In this document: in pieces, positions 13,677 to 21,251 of the stretch | Layout: the number at the start of each line of letters is the position of its first letter | Position numbering within the stretch: the first letter of the stretch is position 1 | Assembly (NCBI GenBank): GCA_946414655.1 | Contig: CAMKPL010000005.1 | Location: 1 to 62,327, forward strand | Direction: 5' to 3' | Length of the DNA: 62,327 nt | Origin: an uncultured Caryophanales bacterium | GTDB taxonomy: Bacteria > Bacillota_I > Bacilli_A > RFN20 > CAG-826 | Notes under the pieces: generated by a model | The model's input: only the letters and a program-made list of their open reading frames with translations | What the model was told of the DNA's origin: nothing | Databases searched by the model: none | Made by a program: the position numbers and the translations under genes

Positions 13677-13871
13677 ACGATAGAAATAGAAGAATATGTT
13701 GATAATCTTGAAAAAAGTAATGAAATTAGCGATCTTATAATTTCAAAACAAAAAGAATTGATTTCTATTTTGAAAGAAGATCTGAATCATTGTGAACGAA
13801 TTATCAATTTATTACAAAATAGATTATCAAAATATGAACCAGATATTTCTAAAGAATTGGCGGAACAATAA
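13677..13871 (+). CDS. Coiled-coil small protein, probable ACG start (64 aa)
   Basis: The leader has GGTGAT and 4 nt, then ACG at 13677, where comparable units (19797, 55653, 2769) have ATG or GTG. ATG 13665 and GTG 13668 are in frame but lie at the predicted transcription start or within the ribosome site. The protein is one long Leu/Ile/Lys/Glu helix likely to form a coiled coil. It ends inside a terminator hairpin. Confidence 0.5.
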   Translation, partial: TIEIEEYVDNLEKSNEISDLIISKQKELISILKEDLNHCERIINLLQNRLSKYEPDISKELAEQ

Positions 13872-13890
13872 CTGCCTTTTCTTTTTTTTT
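13859..13890 (+). terminator. Terminator with stop codon in the loop
   Basis: GGCGG at 13859-13863 pairs with CTGCC at 13872-13876 (one G-U); the TAA stop is in the loop and a T tract follows. Confidence 0.7.
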
Positions 13891-13909
13891 CTAAAGGAGG
13901 GATTTCTGT

Positions 13910-16900
13910 GTGGATTTCTATCAGATAAAAGAACGATGCCTTAAAAATGGAGTAATTGAAATTTATCCTGACTTTAAGATTTGTCGTTCGAGAGATTTGA
14001 TGGTTCGAGGAAAAGCGTTTTATGCAATATGGGATAAGGAGGCTGGATTATGGAGTACTGATGAATACGACGTACAGCGGCTTGTAGACGAAGAACTTAC
14101 CAAATATTATGAAGAAAGAAAAGATAATATTGATGGCAAGATCAAAATAAAGCTTCTTGGAAACTATTCATCAAAATCGTGGATTGATTTTAAAAATTAT
14201 GTTTCACACTTATCGGATAATGCAAGAGATCTTGATTGCTCTGTATTATTCTCAAATTCAAAAGTGAGGAAAACTGATTATGCAAGCAGACGACTGGATT
14301 ATCCATTACAACAAGGCGATTGCGCAGCTTACGAAGAACTTATCTCAACTTTGTACGACCCCGAAGATAGAGATAAACTTGAATGGGCTATTGGATCAAT
14401 TATTGCAGGAGATTCTAGAACCATTCAAAAATTTATTGTGCTCTATGGCGAACAAGGCTCTGGAAAGTCTACAATCCTTAATATCATCCAGCAACTTTTT
14501 AATGGATATTACACTACTTTCGAAGCAAAAGCATTGGCGTCAAATTCAAATGCTTTTTCAACAGAAGTGTTTAAAGCAAATCCACTTGTGGCAATACAAC
14601 ATGATGGAGATCTCAGCAAGATTGAAGATAATACAAAAATCAATTCAATCGTCTCGCATGAAGAAATGGTGATTAATGAGAAGTTCAAATCTTCATATAC
14701 TTCCAAAATCAATGCCTTTCTTTTTATGGGAACTAATAAACCGGTCAAAATAACAGATGCAAAATCCGGTATTATTCGACGATTGATAGATGTGAGGCCT
14801 AGTGGTAGAAAAATACCTCCTAAAAAGTATGATGCCTTATATTCTCAAGTTTCTTTTGAATTAGGTGCGATTGCTTATCATTGTCTTGAAGTTTATAGAA
14901 AACTTGGTAAAAATTATTATCAATCTTATAAACCTTTGGAAATGATGTTTCAAACGGATGTATTTTTCAATTTTGTTGAGAGCTGTTATGATATCTTTAA
15001 AGATCAAAATGGATGTACATTATCTCAAGCTTATGATCTATACAAAAAGTATTGTGATGATTCTTTAGTTGATTTTAAATTAGCAAGATACAAATTCAGA
15101 GAAGAACTTAAAAACTATTTTAAAAACTTTGATCTTATTGCTCGGGTTGATGGTAAACAGGTCCGAAGTTATTATTCAGAGTTCCTAACTGATAAATTTG
15201 TAAATGTTAAAACTGAATCTGAAGAAAAACATAATACTTTAGTTCTTGATCAAAATGTTTCTTTATTTGATGAAATATGTAAGGATTGTTTGGCACAATA
15301 TGCAAGTCGTAAAGAAATTCCTCTTGAAAAATGGGATGATGTCGATACCGTTCTTGAAGATCTTAACACTAAAAAGCTTCATTATGTTAAACTTCCAGAG
15401 AATCATATTGTAATTGATTTTGATCTTAAAGATTCAGATGGTAAAAAATCTGCAGAATTAAATTTGGCTGCTGCTAGTCAATGGCCTGCAACATATGCTG
15501 AATATAGCAAAGGCGGTAAAGGGATACATCTTCATTATTTTTATAACGGAGATGTAACAAAATTAAAAAGGCTTTATTCTGAAAATATTGAGATAAAAGT
15601 CTTTACTGGAAAGGGGGCTCTCAGACGGAGGCTAACGAAATGCAATAATATCCCCATAGCAACTCTTAATGGGGGCCTTCCACTAAGGGAGGAAAAGAAT
15701 GTGATAAATTATGACGTAATCAAAAGCGAGAAAAAGTTACGCGACATGATTGAAGCCAATCTTCGAAAAGAGTATCACCCATCAACAGCGTCAAGTATAT
15801 CTTTTATTCACAAGTTGTTGGAGGACGCTTATAATTCTGGAATGAAATATGATTTGTCAACTATGCGGCCAACTGTTACATACTTTGCTGCAAATAGTAC
15901 AAATCAATCCGGAAATTGTTTGAAGCTTGTTGCTGATATGAAATTTAAATCCGATGAGCCATCTGAAAATTCTGAAAAAAACTATACCGAAGATATATTT
16001 GCATTTTTCGATATAGAAGATTATCCAAATTATTTTCTTGTTTGTTGGAAATATCGTGGAGACAACGTTGTTCATTCAATGGAAAACCCAAAACCACATG
16101 AAATTGATGAACTATTCAAAAAGAAGCTTATTGGATTTAATAATCGTAAATATGATAATCACATTCTTTATGCTGCTCATTTGGGATATAATAATGGACA
16201 ACTTTACAATCTTTCATCGAGTATAGTTAATAAAAAACCAGATTGTTATTTTGGAGAAGCATATAATCTTTCATATACTGACATTTATGATTTTTGTCAG
16301 AAAAAGCAAAGTCTTAAAAAATGGGAGATTGAACTTGGAATCCATCATATGGAAATGGGTATTCCTTGGGATCAGCCTCTTCCTGACGATATGAAAGAGA
16401 AAGTTAAGCGGTATTGTTGTAATGATGTTATTGCTACTGAAGCGGTATTCGAACATAATATTGCAGACTTTAATGCTCGATTAATATTGGCTGACTTATC
16501 TGGTTTGACTGCTAATGATACTACAAATTCGCATTCCAAAAGATTTATATTTGGCAAGGAACGCCATCCTCAGAGTGAATTTATTTATACGGACTTGTCG
16601 ACTATATTTCCTGGTTATGAATATAATCCATATGGAATTGATAAAAGTCAATATAATCCAGATGCAAAGATTGTAAATGGAAAATCTATTTATAAAGGAC
16701 AAGATCCAAGTGAAGGAGGTTTTGTTTATGCGGAGCCCGGGGTGTATGGTAATGTGGGCCTGTACGATATTGCTTCTATGCATCCTACTAGTATTGAGTG
16801 TCTTAATCTCTTTGGGGATAAGTATACTGCTAAGTTTTCTGCCATAAAGAATGCTCGATTAGCCATTAAGCATTTGTCTATTGCTTATGAAAATAATGAT

Positions 16901-17932
16901 CAAAATGCTATTGAAAGATTATCGGATGAACTGGCTGGAATGTTTGATGGAAAGCTCGTAAAATATATTGGCAATCCTGAACAGTTAAAGCCTTTGTCTG
17001 GAGCATTAAAGATCGTTATTAATTCGGTTTATGGCTTGACATCAGCGAAGTTTGAAAATGAATTTAAAGATCCTCGAAATGTTGATAATATTGTTGCCAA
17101 ACGAGGAGCTTTGTTTATGATTGAACTTAAAGACGCTTGTGAAAAAGCTGGATATAAAGTTGTTCATATTAAAACAGATTCTATCAAAATTGCAAATGCT
17201 AATGATGAGATTAGAGACTTTGTAATGAACTTTGGAAAGAAATATGGATATGCTTTTGAACATGAAGCAACTTATGACAAAATGTGTTTGGTTAATGATG
17301 CTGTCTATATTGCAAAGTATTCTGATGATGAAGTTAATCCTGAAAAGAAGCGTGGAACTTGGACCGCGACTGGTGCTCAATTTGCTCATCCTTATGTGTT
17401 CAAAACGTTATTTTCTCACGATCCGATTACATTCCAAGATAAATGTGAAACAAAATCTGTTACTTCAAAATTATATTTGGATATGAATGAGGATTGCGAT
17501 GATGTAACACTTGAGGAAAAAGAACTTGAGAAACGCCGTAAAATGAAACGAACTGGTAAAAATGCTAGATTGAATCCAGATTTTAAAGATTATTCTGATG
17601 AGTGGCTTGAAGAACGGATTGCTTCTGGGCATAGATACGAATTCATTGGCCGTGTTGGATTATTTTGTCCTATTAAATCCGGATATGGTGGCGGCGTATT
17701 ATATCGTGAGCAAGACGGAAAATATTACGCTGTTACTGGCACTTCTGGATTTAGGTGGCTTGAAGCAGAAACTGTTATGAATTTGTACAAAGAGGATGCA
17801 ATTGATTTGCGATACTTTGATAAACTTGTTCAGGATGCTGCAAGTCAAATTTTATTATATGCTGATTTGGATTGGTTCTGCTCTGATGAGAAATATACTG
17901 GAACTGATGCAGATCCTATTTGGCCATTTTAA
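13910..17932 (+). CDS. Helicase-primase-DNA polymerase fusion protein (1340 aa)
   Basis: GTG 13910 follows AAAGGAGG by 9 nt. An SF3/D5-type helicase region comes first, with Walker A GEQGSGKST at about 180-188. An archaeo-eukaryotic primase-type region follows, with IDFDLKD at about 500 and GGKGIHLHY at about 535. Next is a family-B 3'-5' exonuclease (FFDIED about 700, FNNRKYDN about 743, YCCNDV about 834). The polymerase palm has motif A DIASMHPTS (about 952), motif B KIVINSVYG (about 1034) and motif C KTDS (about 1088). It could unwind, prime, copy and proofread from one chain. The helicase-before-primase order is unusual; PrimPol-helicase proteins usually have the primase first. No stop or frameshift interrupts it. 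Confidence 0.9.
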   Translation: MDFYQIKERCLKNGVIEIYPDFKICRSRDLMVRGKAFYAIWDKEAGLWSTDEYDVQRLVDEELTKYYEERKDNIDGKIKIKLLGNYSSKSWIDFKNYVSHLSDNARDLDCSVLFSNSKVRKTDYASRRLDYPLQQGDCAAYEELISTLYDPEDRDKLEWAIGSIIAGDSRTIQKFIVLYGEQGSGKSTILNIIQQLFNGYYTTFEAKALASNSNAFSTEVFKANPLVAIQHDGDLSKIEDNTKINSIVSHEEMVINEKFKSSYTSKINAFLFMGTNKPVKITDAKSGIIRRLIDVRPSGRKIPPKKYDALYSQVSFELGAIAYHCLEVYRKLGKNYYQSYKPLEMMFQTDVFFNFVESCYDIFKDQNGCTLSQAYDLYKKYCDDSLVDFKLARYKFREELKNYFKNFDLIARVDGKQVRSYYSEFLTDKFVNVKTESEEKHNTLVLDQNVSLFDEICKDCLAQYASRKEIPLEKWDDVDTVLEDLNTKKLHYVKLPENHIVIDFDLKDSDGKKSAELNLAAASQWPATYAEYSKGGKGIHLHYFYNGDVTKLKRLYSENIEIKVFTGKGALRRRLTKCNNIPIATLNGGLPLREEKNVINYDVIKSEKKLRDMIEANLRKEYHPSTASSISFIHKLLEDAYNSGMKYDLSTMRPTVTYFAANSTNQSGNCLKLVADMKFKSDEPSENSEKNYTEDIFAFFDIEDYPNYFLVCWKYRGDNVVHSMENPKPHEIDELFKKKLIGFNNRKYDNHILYAAHLGYNNGQLYNLSSSIVNKKPDCYFGEAYNLSYTDIYDFCQKKQSLKKWEIELGIHHMEMGIPWDQPLPDDMKEKVKRYCCNDVIATEAVFEHNIADFNARLILADLSGLTANDTTNSHSKRFIFGKERHPQSEFIYTDLSTIFPGYEYNPYGIDKSQYNPDAKIVNGKSIYKGQDPSEGGFVYAEPGVYGNVGLYDIASMHPTSIECLNLFGDKYTAKFSAIKNARLAIKHLSIAYENNDQNAIERLSDELAGMFDGKLVKYIGNPEQLKPLSGALKIVINSVYGLTSAKFENEFKDPRNVDNIVAKRGALFMIELKDACEKAGYKVVHIKTDSIKIANANDEIRDFVMNFGKKYGYAFEHEATYDKMCLVNDAVYIAKYSDDEVNPEKKRGTWTATGAQFAHPYVFKTLFSHDPITFQDKCETKSVTSKLYLDMNEDCDDVTLEEKELEKRRKMKRTGKNARLNPDFKDYSDEWLEERIASGHRYEFIGRVGLFCPIKSGYGGGVLYREQDGKYYAVTGTSGFRWLEAETVMNLYKEDAIDLRYFDKLVQDAASQILLYADLDWFCSDEKYTGTDADPIWPF

Positions 17933-17972
17933 AAAAACATTAAAATATATTTACAGAAAGGGATTTTTAATT

Positions 17973-18539
17973 ATGAGAGACAATTCTAGAAAAGTATCAC
18001 CGCTTGAAATTAATGGAGCCAAAATCGTTTTAAGAAGAAACTTTTCAGGTGACGTAATCGTTACCAAAAGTGGATCTTGGAATCAAGAGGGTAAAAGAAC
18101 GTTTAACATTGAGTTGGATCAAGAACTTGCAGATATGTTGGTAACTGATTTGTGGAGTGTTAAACAATATGAGAACCAGGACGGCGAAGTAACACTGTTT
18201 CTCCCCATTGAGATTAAATTTAATACGTATGACAAATACGACAAAGCGACTGCTGAAGAACTTAAAGAGAAGTTTAATCCTAAAGTTTACATTGTAACTG
18301 ATCAGCATAAGGTTCTTCTTGATGAATATAGTCTTCAGCTCCTTGACAAAGCTCGAATTAAATACGTAAATTTGAGAATCAATCCTTATCCTTGGGTCAT
18401 TGGCTCTAAGGTGGGAACTAAAGCTTATCTTGACAAAATGTATGTTGTTATTGAGCCTGGTGATGATACTGTTGTTAAAGAAGATCCGTTGGATGCTGAA
18501 TTTGCAAATGTTCCTCTGGGCGAACTTGATGAATTTTAA
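17973..18539 (+). CDS. Single-stranded DNA-binding-like protein (188 aa)
   Basis: ATG 17973 follows AGAAAGGG. The first 100 residues are beta-rich (EINGAKIVLRRNFSG, then FNIELDQELA), as in phage SSB-like OB-fold proteins. The C-terminus is acidic and ends in Glu-Leu-Asp-Glu-Phe, like an SSB tail that recruits partners. Its place between the fused polymerase and the SF2 helicase fits. It shares one base with the next start codon. Confidence 0.65.
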   Translation: MRDNSRKVSPLEINGAKIVLRRNFSGDVIVTKSGSWNQEGKRTFNIELDQELADMLVTDLWSVKQYENQDGEVTLFLPIEIKFNTYDKYDKATAEELKEKFNPKVYIVTDQHKVLLDEYSLQLLDKARIKYVNLRINPYPWVIGSKVGTKAYLDKMYVVIEPGDDTVVKEDPLDAEFANVPLGELDEF

Positions 18540-19747
18540 TGGTTACTTTCTTTCCGCATCAAGAGAAAGCGATTAGACAACTCCGTTCCGGCTCCATCCT
18601 TTGCGGTGGGGTCGGTTCCGGAAAGTCAAGAACTTCATTGGGTTATTTTTTAATAAAAGAATGTAATGGAGATTTGGGATGTGAACATGTTGACAACCCA
18701 AAAAACCTTTTAATAATAACCACTGCTAAGAAAAGGGATGAAAAAGAATGGGATTCTGAATGCGAGGTATTTGGGCTGAGTCAAAATAAAGATGAATCCT
18801 TTTGTGGAATCAAAGTAATAATCGATTCATGGAACAATATAAAGAAATGCGTAGAATTTCAAAATGGATTTGTTATATTTGATGAACAAAAAGTTGTTGG
18901 CTCTGGAGCTTGGGTTAAAGCTTTTTACAAGATAGCTTCTAAGAATCATTGGATATTATTAACTGCCACACCCGGGGATAGCTGGATGGATTATATACCC
19001 GTTTTTGTCGCAAATGGGCATTATAAGAATAGATCGTCATTTTTATTTGAACATGCTATTTATGATAGATATTCAAAATATCCAAGAATAAGTAGATGGC
19101 TTGGAAACGATAAGCTTGAACGAATCCGAAATGATATTCTTGTTGAGATGCCATTTGAAAAGAAAACAAATAGACATGAAATTATTGTTTCTGTAGATTA
19201 TAATAAAATGCTATATAAAACAGTTGTTCGAGATCGATGGAACCCATACGATAATAAACCAATTGAGAATTCGTCCGAGCTATATGCTTTAATGCGTAGA
19301 GTTACGAATAGTGATGAGAGTAGGCTTGAAGCGATTGTAAATATATTTTCAAAACATAAACGACTTATAATTTTTTATAGCTTTGATTATGAATTGGAAA
19401 TATTAAAAAGTTTGGATAAGGTGTTGAGTAATGTTAAGATTGCTGAATGGAATGGGCATAAACACGAACAAGTTCCCGAAACAGATAACTGGATATATTT
19501 AGTAAATTATATGTCTGGAGCTGAAGGATGGGAATGCATAAAAACAAATACAATTGTATTTTATTCTCAACAATATTCTTATCGTATATCTGAACAATCA
19601 ATGGGACGAATTGATAGACTCAATACTCCTTATATTGATTTATATTATTATTGTCTAAGATCTAAAGCTTGGATTGATGTTGCCATTGGACGAGCTATGA
19701 TCCAGAAGAAAGACTTTAATGAACGGCGGCATGCATTTAAGTTTTGA
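18539..19747 (+). CDS. SF2 DNA/RNA helicase (402 aa)
   Basis: Walker A GGVGSGKS is near residue 23, motif II FDEQ near 114, motif III LTATPGD near 141 and motif VI QSMGRIDRLN near 353. Spacing and order fit a compact SNF2-like SF2 helicase. DEQ instead of DEAH/DEAD is common in phage members of this type. TAATG overlap with the SSB-like gene indicates coupled synthesis. It probably remodels replication or recombination intermediates; the substrate is not visible from the sequence. Confidence 0.85.
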   Translation: MVTFFPHQEKAIRQLRSGSILCGGVGSGKSRTSLGYFLIKECNGDLGCEHVDNPKNLLIITTAKKRDEKEWDSECEVFGLSQNKDESFCGIKVIIDSWNNIKKCVEFQNGFVIFDEQKVVGSGAWVKAFYKIASKNHWILLTATPGDSWMDYIPVFVANGHYKNRSSFLFEHAIYDRYSKYPRISRWLGNDKLERIRNDILVEMPFEKKTNRHEIIVSVDYNKMLYKTVVRDRWNPYDNKPIENSSELYALMRRVTNSDESRLEAIVNIFSKHKRLIIFYSFDYELEILKSLDKVLSNVKIAEWNGHKHEQVPETDNWIYLVNYMSGAEGWECIKTNTIVFYSQQYSYRISEQSMGRIDRLNTPYIDLYYYCLRSKAWIDVAIGRAMIQKKDFNERRHAFKF

Positions 19748-19752
19748 TCGGG

Positions 19753-19777
19753 TCGCAAAATTTTCCTTCCTTATAAT
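19753..19777 (+). promoter_or_regulatory. TCGCAA-type promoter P10
   Basis: TCGCAA at 19753-19758 and TATAAT at 19772-19777, 13 nt apart. Confidence 0.75.
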
Positions 19778-19796
19778 AGAAAGGATGGTGATATAA

Positions 19797-20126
19797 ATGA
19801 AAATTATAGATACCAATTATGAAAAAAATAGTATATATCAAGATAATATGAAAATTCTTAATTGTTTGAAGTTTCTTCAACATGAATTTAATATTGAATA
19901 TAAAAAAGCTATTTTAAATAATGATGGAAAAAAAGCTGCATTATGCATATTAAAACAAGCAGAATTCATCGAATGCCAAAATATGGTTGAACGTGCAATT
20001 GATGCATTCTTATTGTTGGATGAAAATGATGATGTATCAAAGTTTGAAAGAGCGTTATTCAATGTAAAAAATAGTGAAGAACTTAAAGGTATTTGGGAAT
20101 CTTGTGGTATACATTGGTGCAAATAA
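19797..20126 (+). CDS. Hypothetical helical protein (109 aa)
   Basis: It starts 4 nt after GGTGAT. It is helical and rich in Lys, Asn and Glu, with three Cys scattered through it. No motif is recognised. It is a single-gene unit between P10 and the terminator at 20151. Confidence 0.6.
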   Translation: MKIIDTNYEKNSIYQDNMKILNCLKFLQHEFNIEYKKAILNNDGKKAALCILKQAEFIECQNMVERAIDAFLLLDENDDVSKFERALFNVKNSEELKGIWESCGIHWCK

Positions 20127-20150
20127 TTAAAAAAGTATCACAAAAGAATT

Positions 20151-20181
20151 GGCAGAATAATCTCTGCCTTTTCTTTTTTTA
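20151..20181 (+). terminator. Intrinsic terminator
   Basis: GGCAGA and TCTGCC form a 6-bp stem around AATAAT, followed by TTTTCTTTTTTT. It is the same family as the terminators at 13859, 55783 and 61040. Confidence 0.75.
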
Positions 20182-20183
20182 CC

Positions 20184-20208
20184 TCGCAAAAAAAACATGG
20201 ACTATAAT
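20184..20208 (+). promoter_or_regulatory. TCGCAA-type promoter P11
   Basis: TCGCAA at 20184-20189 and TATAAT at 20203-20208, 13 nt apart. It is the last promoter of this type before a 34-kb gap, and it opens onto the structured leader at 20215-20413. Confidence 0.75.
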
Positions 20209-20214
20209 AGAAGG

Positions 20215-20413
20215 AATAGAATACGCCTTTTTTGACGTATATTTGTTTGTTTTCGATTGTAAAATCGATGCAAATACATTCCTTCCTATTTTTTTCATTT
20301 TTAGGGAACGTCTTTTCTCGCGAGTACGTTCTTTTAGAAATCCCTTTAACCCCGGCTAAGAGCTCAGGCGGCTCTTGGGCTCTTAGCATCTTATTAAAAA
20401 GGATTTGATTAAA
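20215..20413 (+). ncRNA. Structured leader or small RNA ahead of nuclease/RNAP genes
   Basis: This is about 200 nt without a credible gene, starting at the predicted transcription start of P11. Visible hairpins are ATACG/CGTAT (20221-20240); TCGATT/AATCGA with a GTAA loop (20253-20268), enclosed by ATTTG/CAAAT; GAACGT/ACGTTC around CTCGCGAG (20306-20331); and GCTAAGAGC/GCTCTTAGC, 9 bp (20355-20387). The last lies just before the ribosome site of the gene at 20414 and lacks a T tract. A regulatory leader or a stable RNA are both possible. Confidence 0.5.
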
Positions 20414-20713
20414 ATGGGAAAACTTGAAAAAGATTTTCAAAGAAATCTTATTAAGGAACTTGAACAAATTTATAACAATCCTGATTCGGATGTTATAACA
20501 AAGTTTGAAGACATTCAAGGCTATCCCGATATATTAATTCTTCATCATGATCAATGGGCTATGCTGGAATGCAAAAAATCTAAAGACGCTCCACATAGAC
20601 CTAATCAAGACTTTTATGTTAATCGTTTGAACAAAATGTCATTTGCAAGATTTATATATCCAGAAAATAAGGAGGAAGTGCTGAATGATCTTCAATCCAC
20701 ATTACAACCTTAG
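20414..20713 (+). CDS. PD-(D/E)xK nuclease, VRR-NUC-like (99 aa)
   Basis: ATG 20414 lies downstream of AAAAAGGATTTGAT. GYPDILIL near residue 36 and LECKKS near residue 52 supply the Asp and Glu-x-Lys of a PD-(D/E)xK active site, and the size matches stand-alone phage VRR-NUC nucleases, which act on branched DNA. It precedes a RecB-like nuclease and overlaps it by 29 nt, suggesting joint work in DNA processing. Confidence 0.65.
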   Translation: MGKLEKDFQRNLIKELEQIYNNPDSDVITKFEDIQGYPDILILHHDQWAMLECKKSKDAPHRPNQDFYVNRLNKMSFARFIYPENKEEVLNDLQSTLQP

Positions 20714-21248
20714 AGACAAACATGCTTTTCTTGGGGCAAGTAATTATCATTGGCTCAATTATACTGATGACAAATTAAAAGATACTTACCTCAACAATAG
20801 AGCAAAAGAGCTTGGAACTAAGAAGCATAAGTTTGCAAAAGATGCTATTGAACTAAAAATCAAGCTTCCAAAAACATCTAAAACTTTGGATCATTATGTT
20901 AATGACGCCATCGGTTTTAATATGATTCCTGAGCAACCGTTATATGTTAATGACGTTTGTTTTGGAACTGCCGATGCAATTCATTTTAATGAGAAAACTA
21001 TGGTGTTGAGGATTCATGATTTGAAAACTGGTAAAATTCCAGCATCAATGGCACAGCTTCGAATTTATGCAGCAATGTTCTGTTTGGAATATAAATATAG
21101 TCCGAACGATCTTAAAAAGATTATATTGAGAATTTATCAAAATGATGATGTTGTTGAAGAAATTGCAGAACCGACAACTATCATGTATATTATGGATCAA
21201 ATAAAATATAAAAGTGAATATATTACAAATCTTGAACTGGAGGGCTAA
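20685..21248 (+). CDS. RecB/Cas4-like PD-(D/E)xK nuclease (187 aa)
   Basis: GTADAIHF (about residue 92), HDLKTGK (about 111) and QLRIYAAMF (about 124) match motifs II, III and QhXXY of the RecB nuclease family. An N-terminal His (about residue 48) in KKHKFAKDAI could complete the site. There is no obvious Fe-S cysteine cluster, unlike Cas4 itself. It likely processes DNA ends in replication or recombination. Confidence 0.7.
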   Translation: MIFNPHYNLRDKHAFLGASNYHWLNYTDDKLKDTYLNNRAKELGTKKHKFAKDAIELKIKLPKTSKTLDHYVNDAIGFNMIPEQPLYVNDVCFGTADAIHFNEKTMVLRIHDLKTGKIPASMAQLRIYAAMFCLEYKYSPNDLKKIILRIYQNDDVVEEIAEPTTIMYIMDQIKYKSEYITNLELEG

Positions 21249-21251
21249 TCA

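Noticed and set aside
15610-15715. Group I intron or intein in the replication gene
   Set aside because: The reading frame is continuous with all expected motifs and normal spacing; only codon use is odd, so at most it is a trace of past exchange.
20093-20359. ORF across terminator and promoter P11
   Set aside because: It runs through a terminator, a promoter and several hairpins and has no ribosome site; the region is better read as a structured leader.
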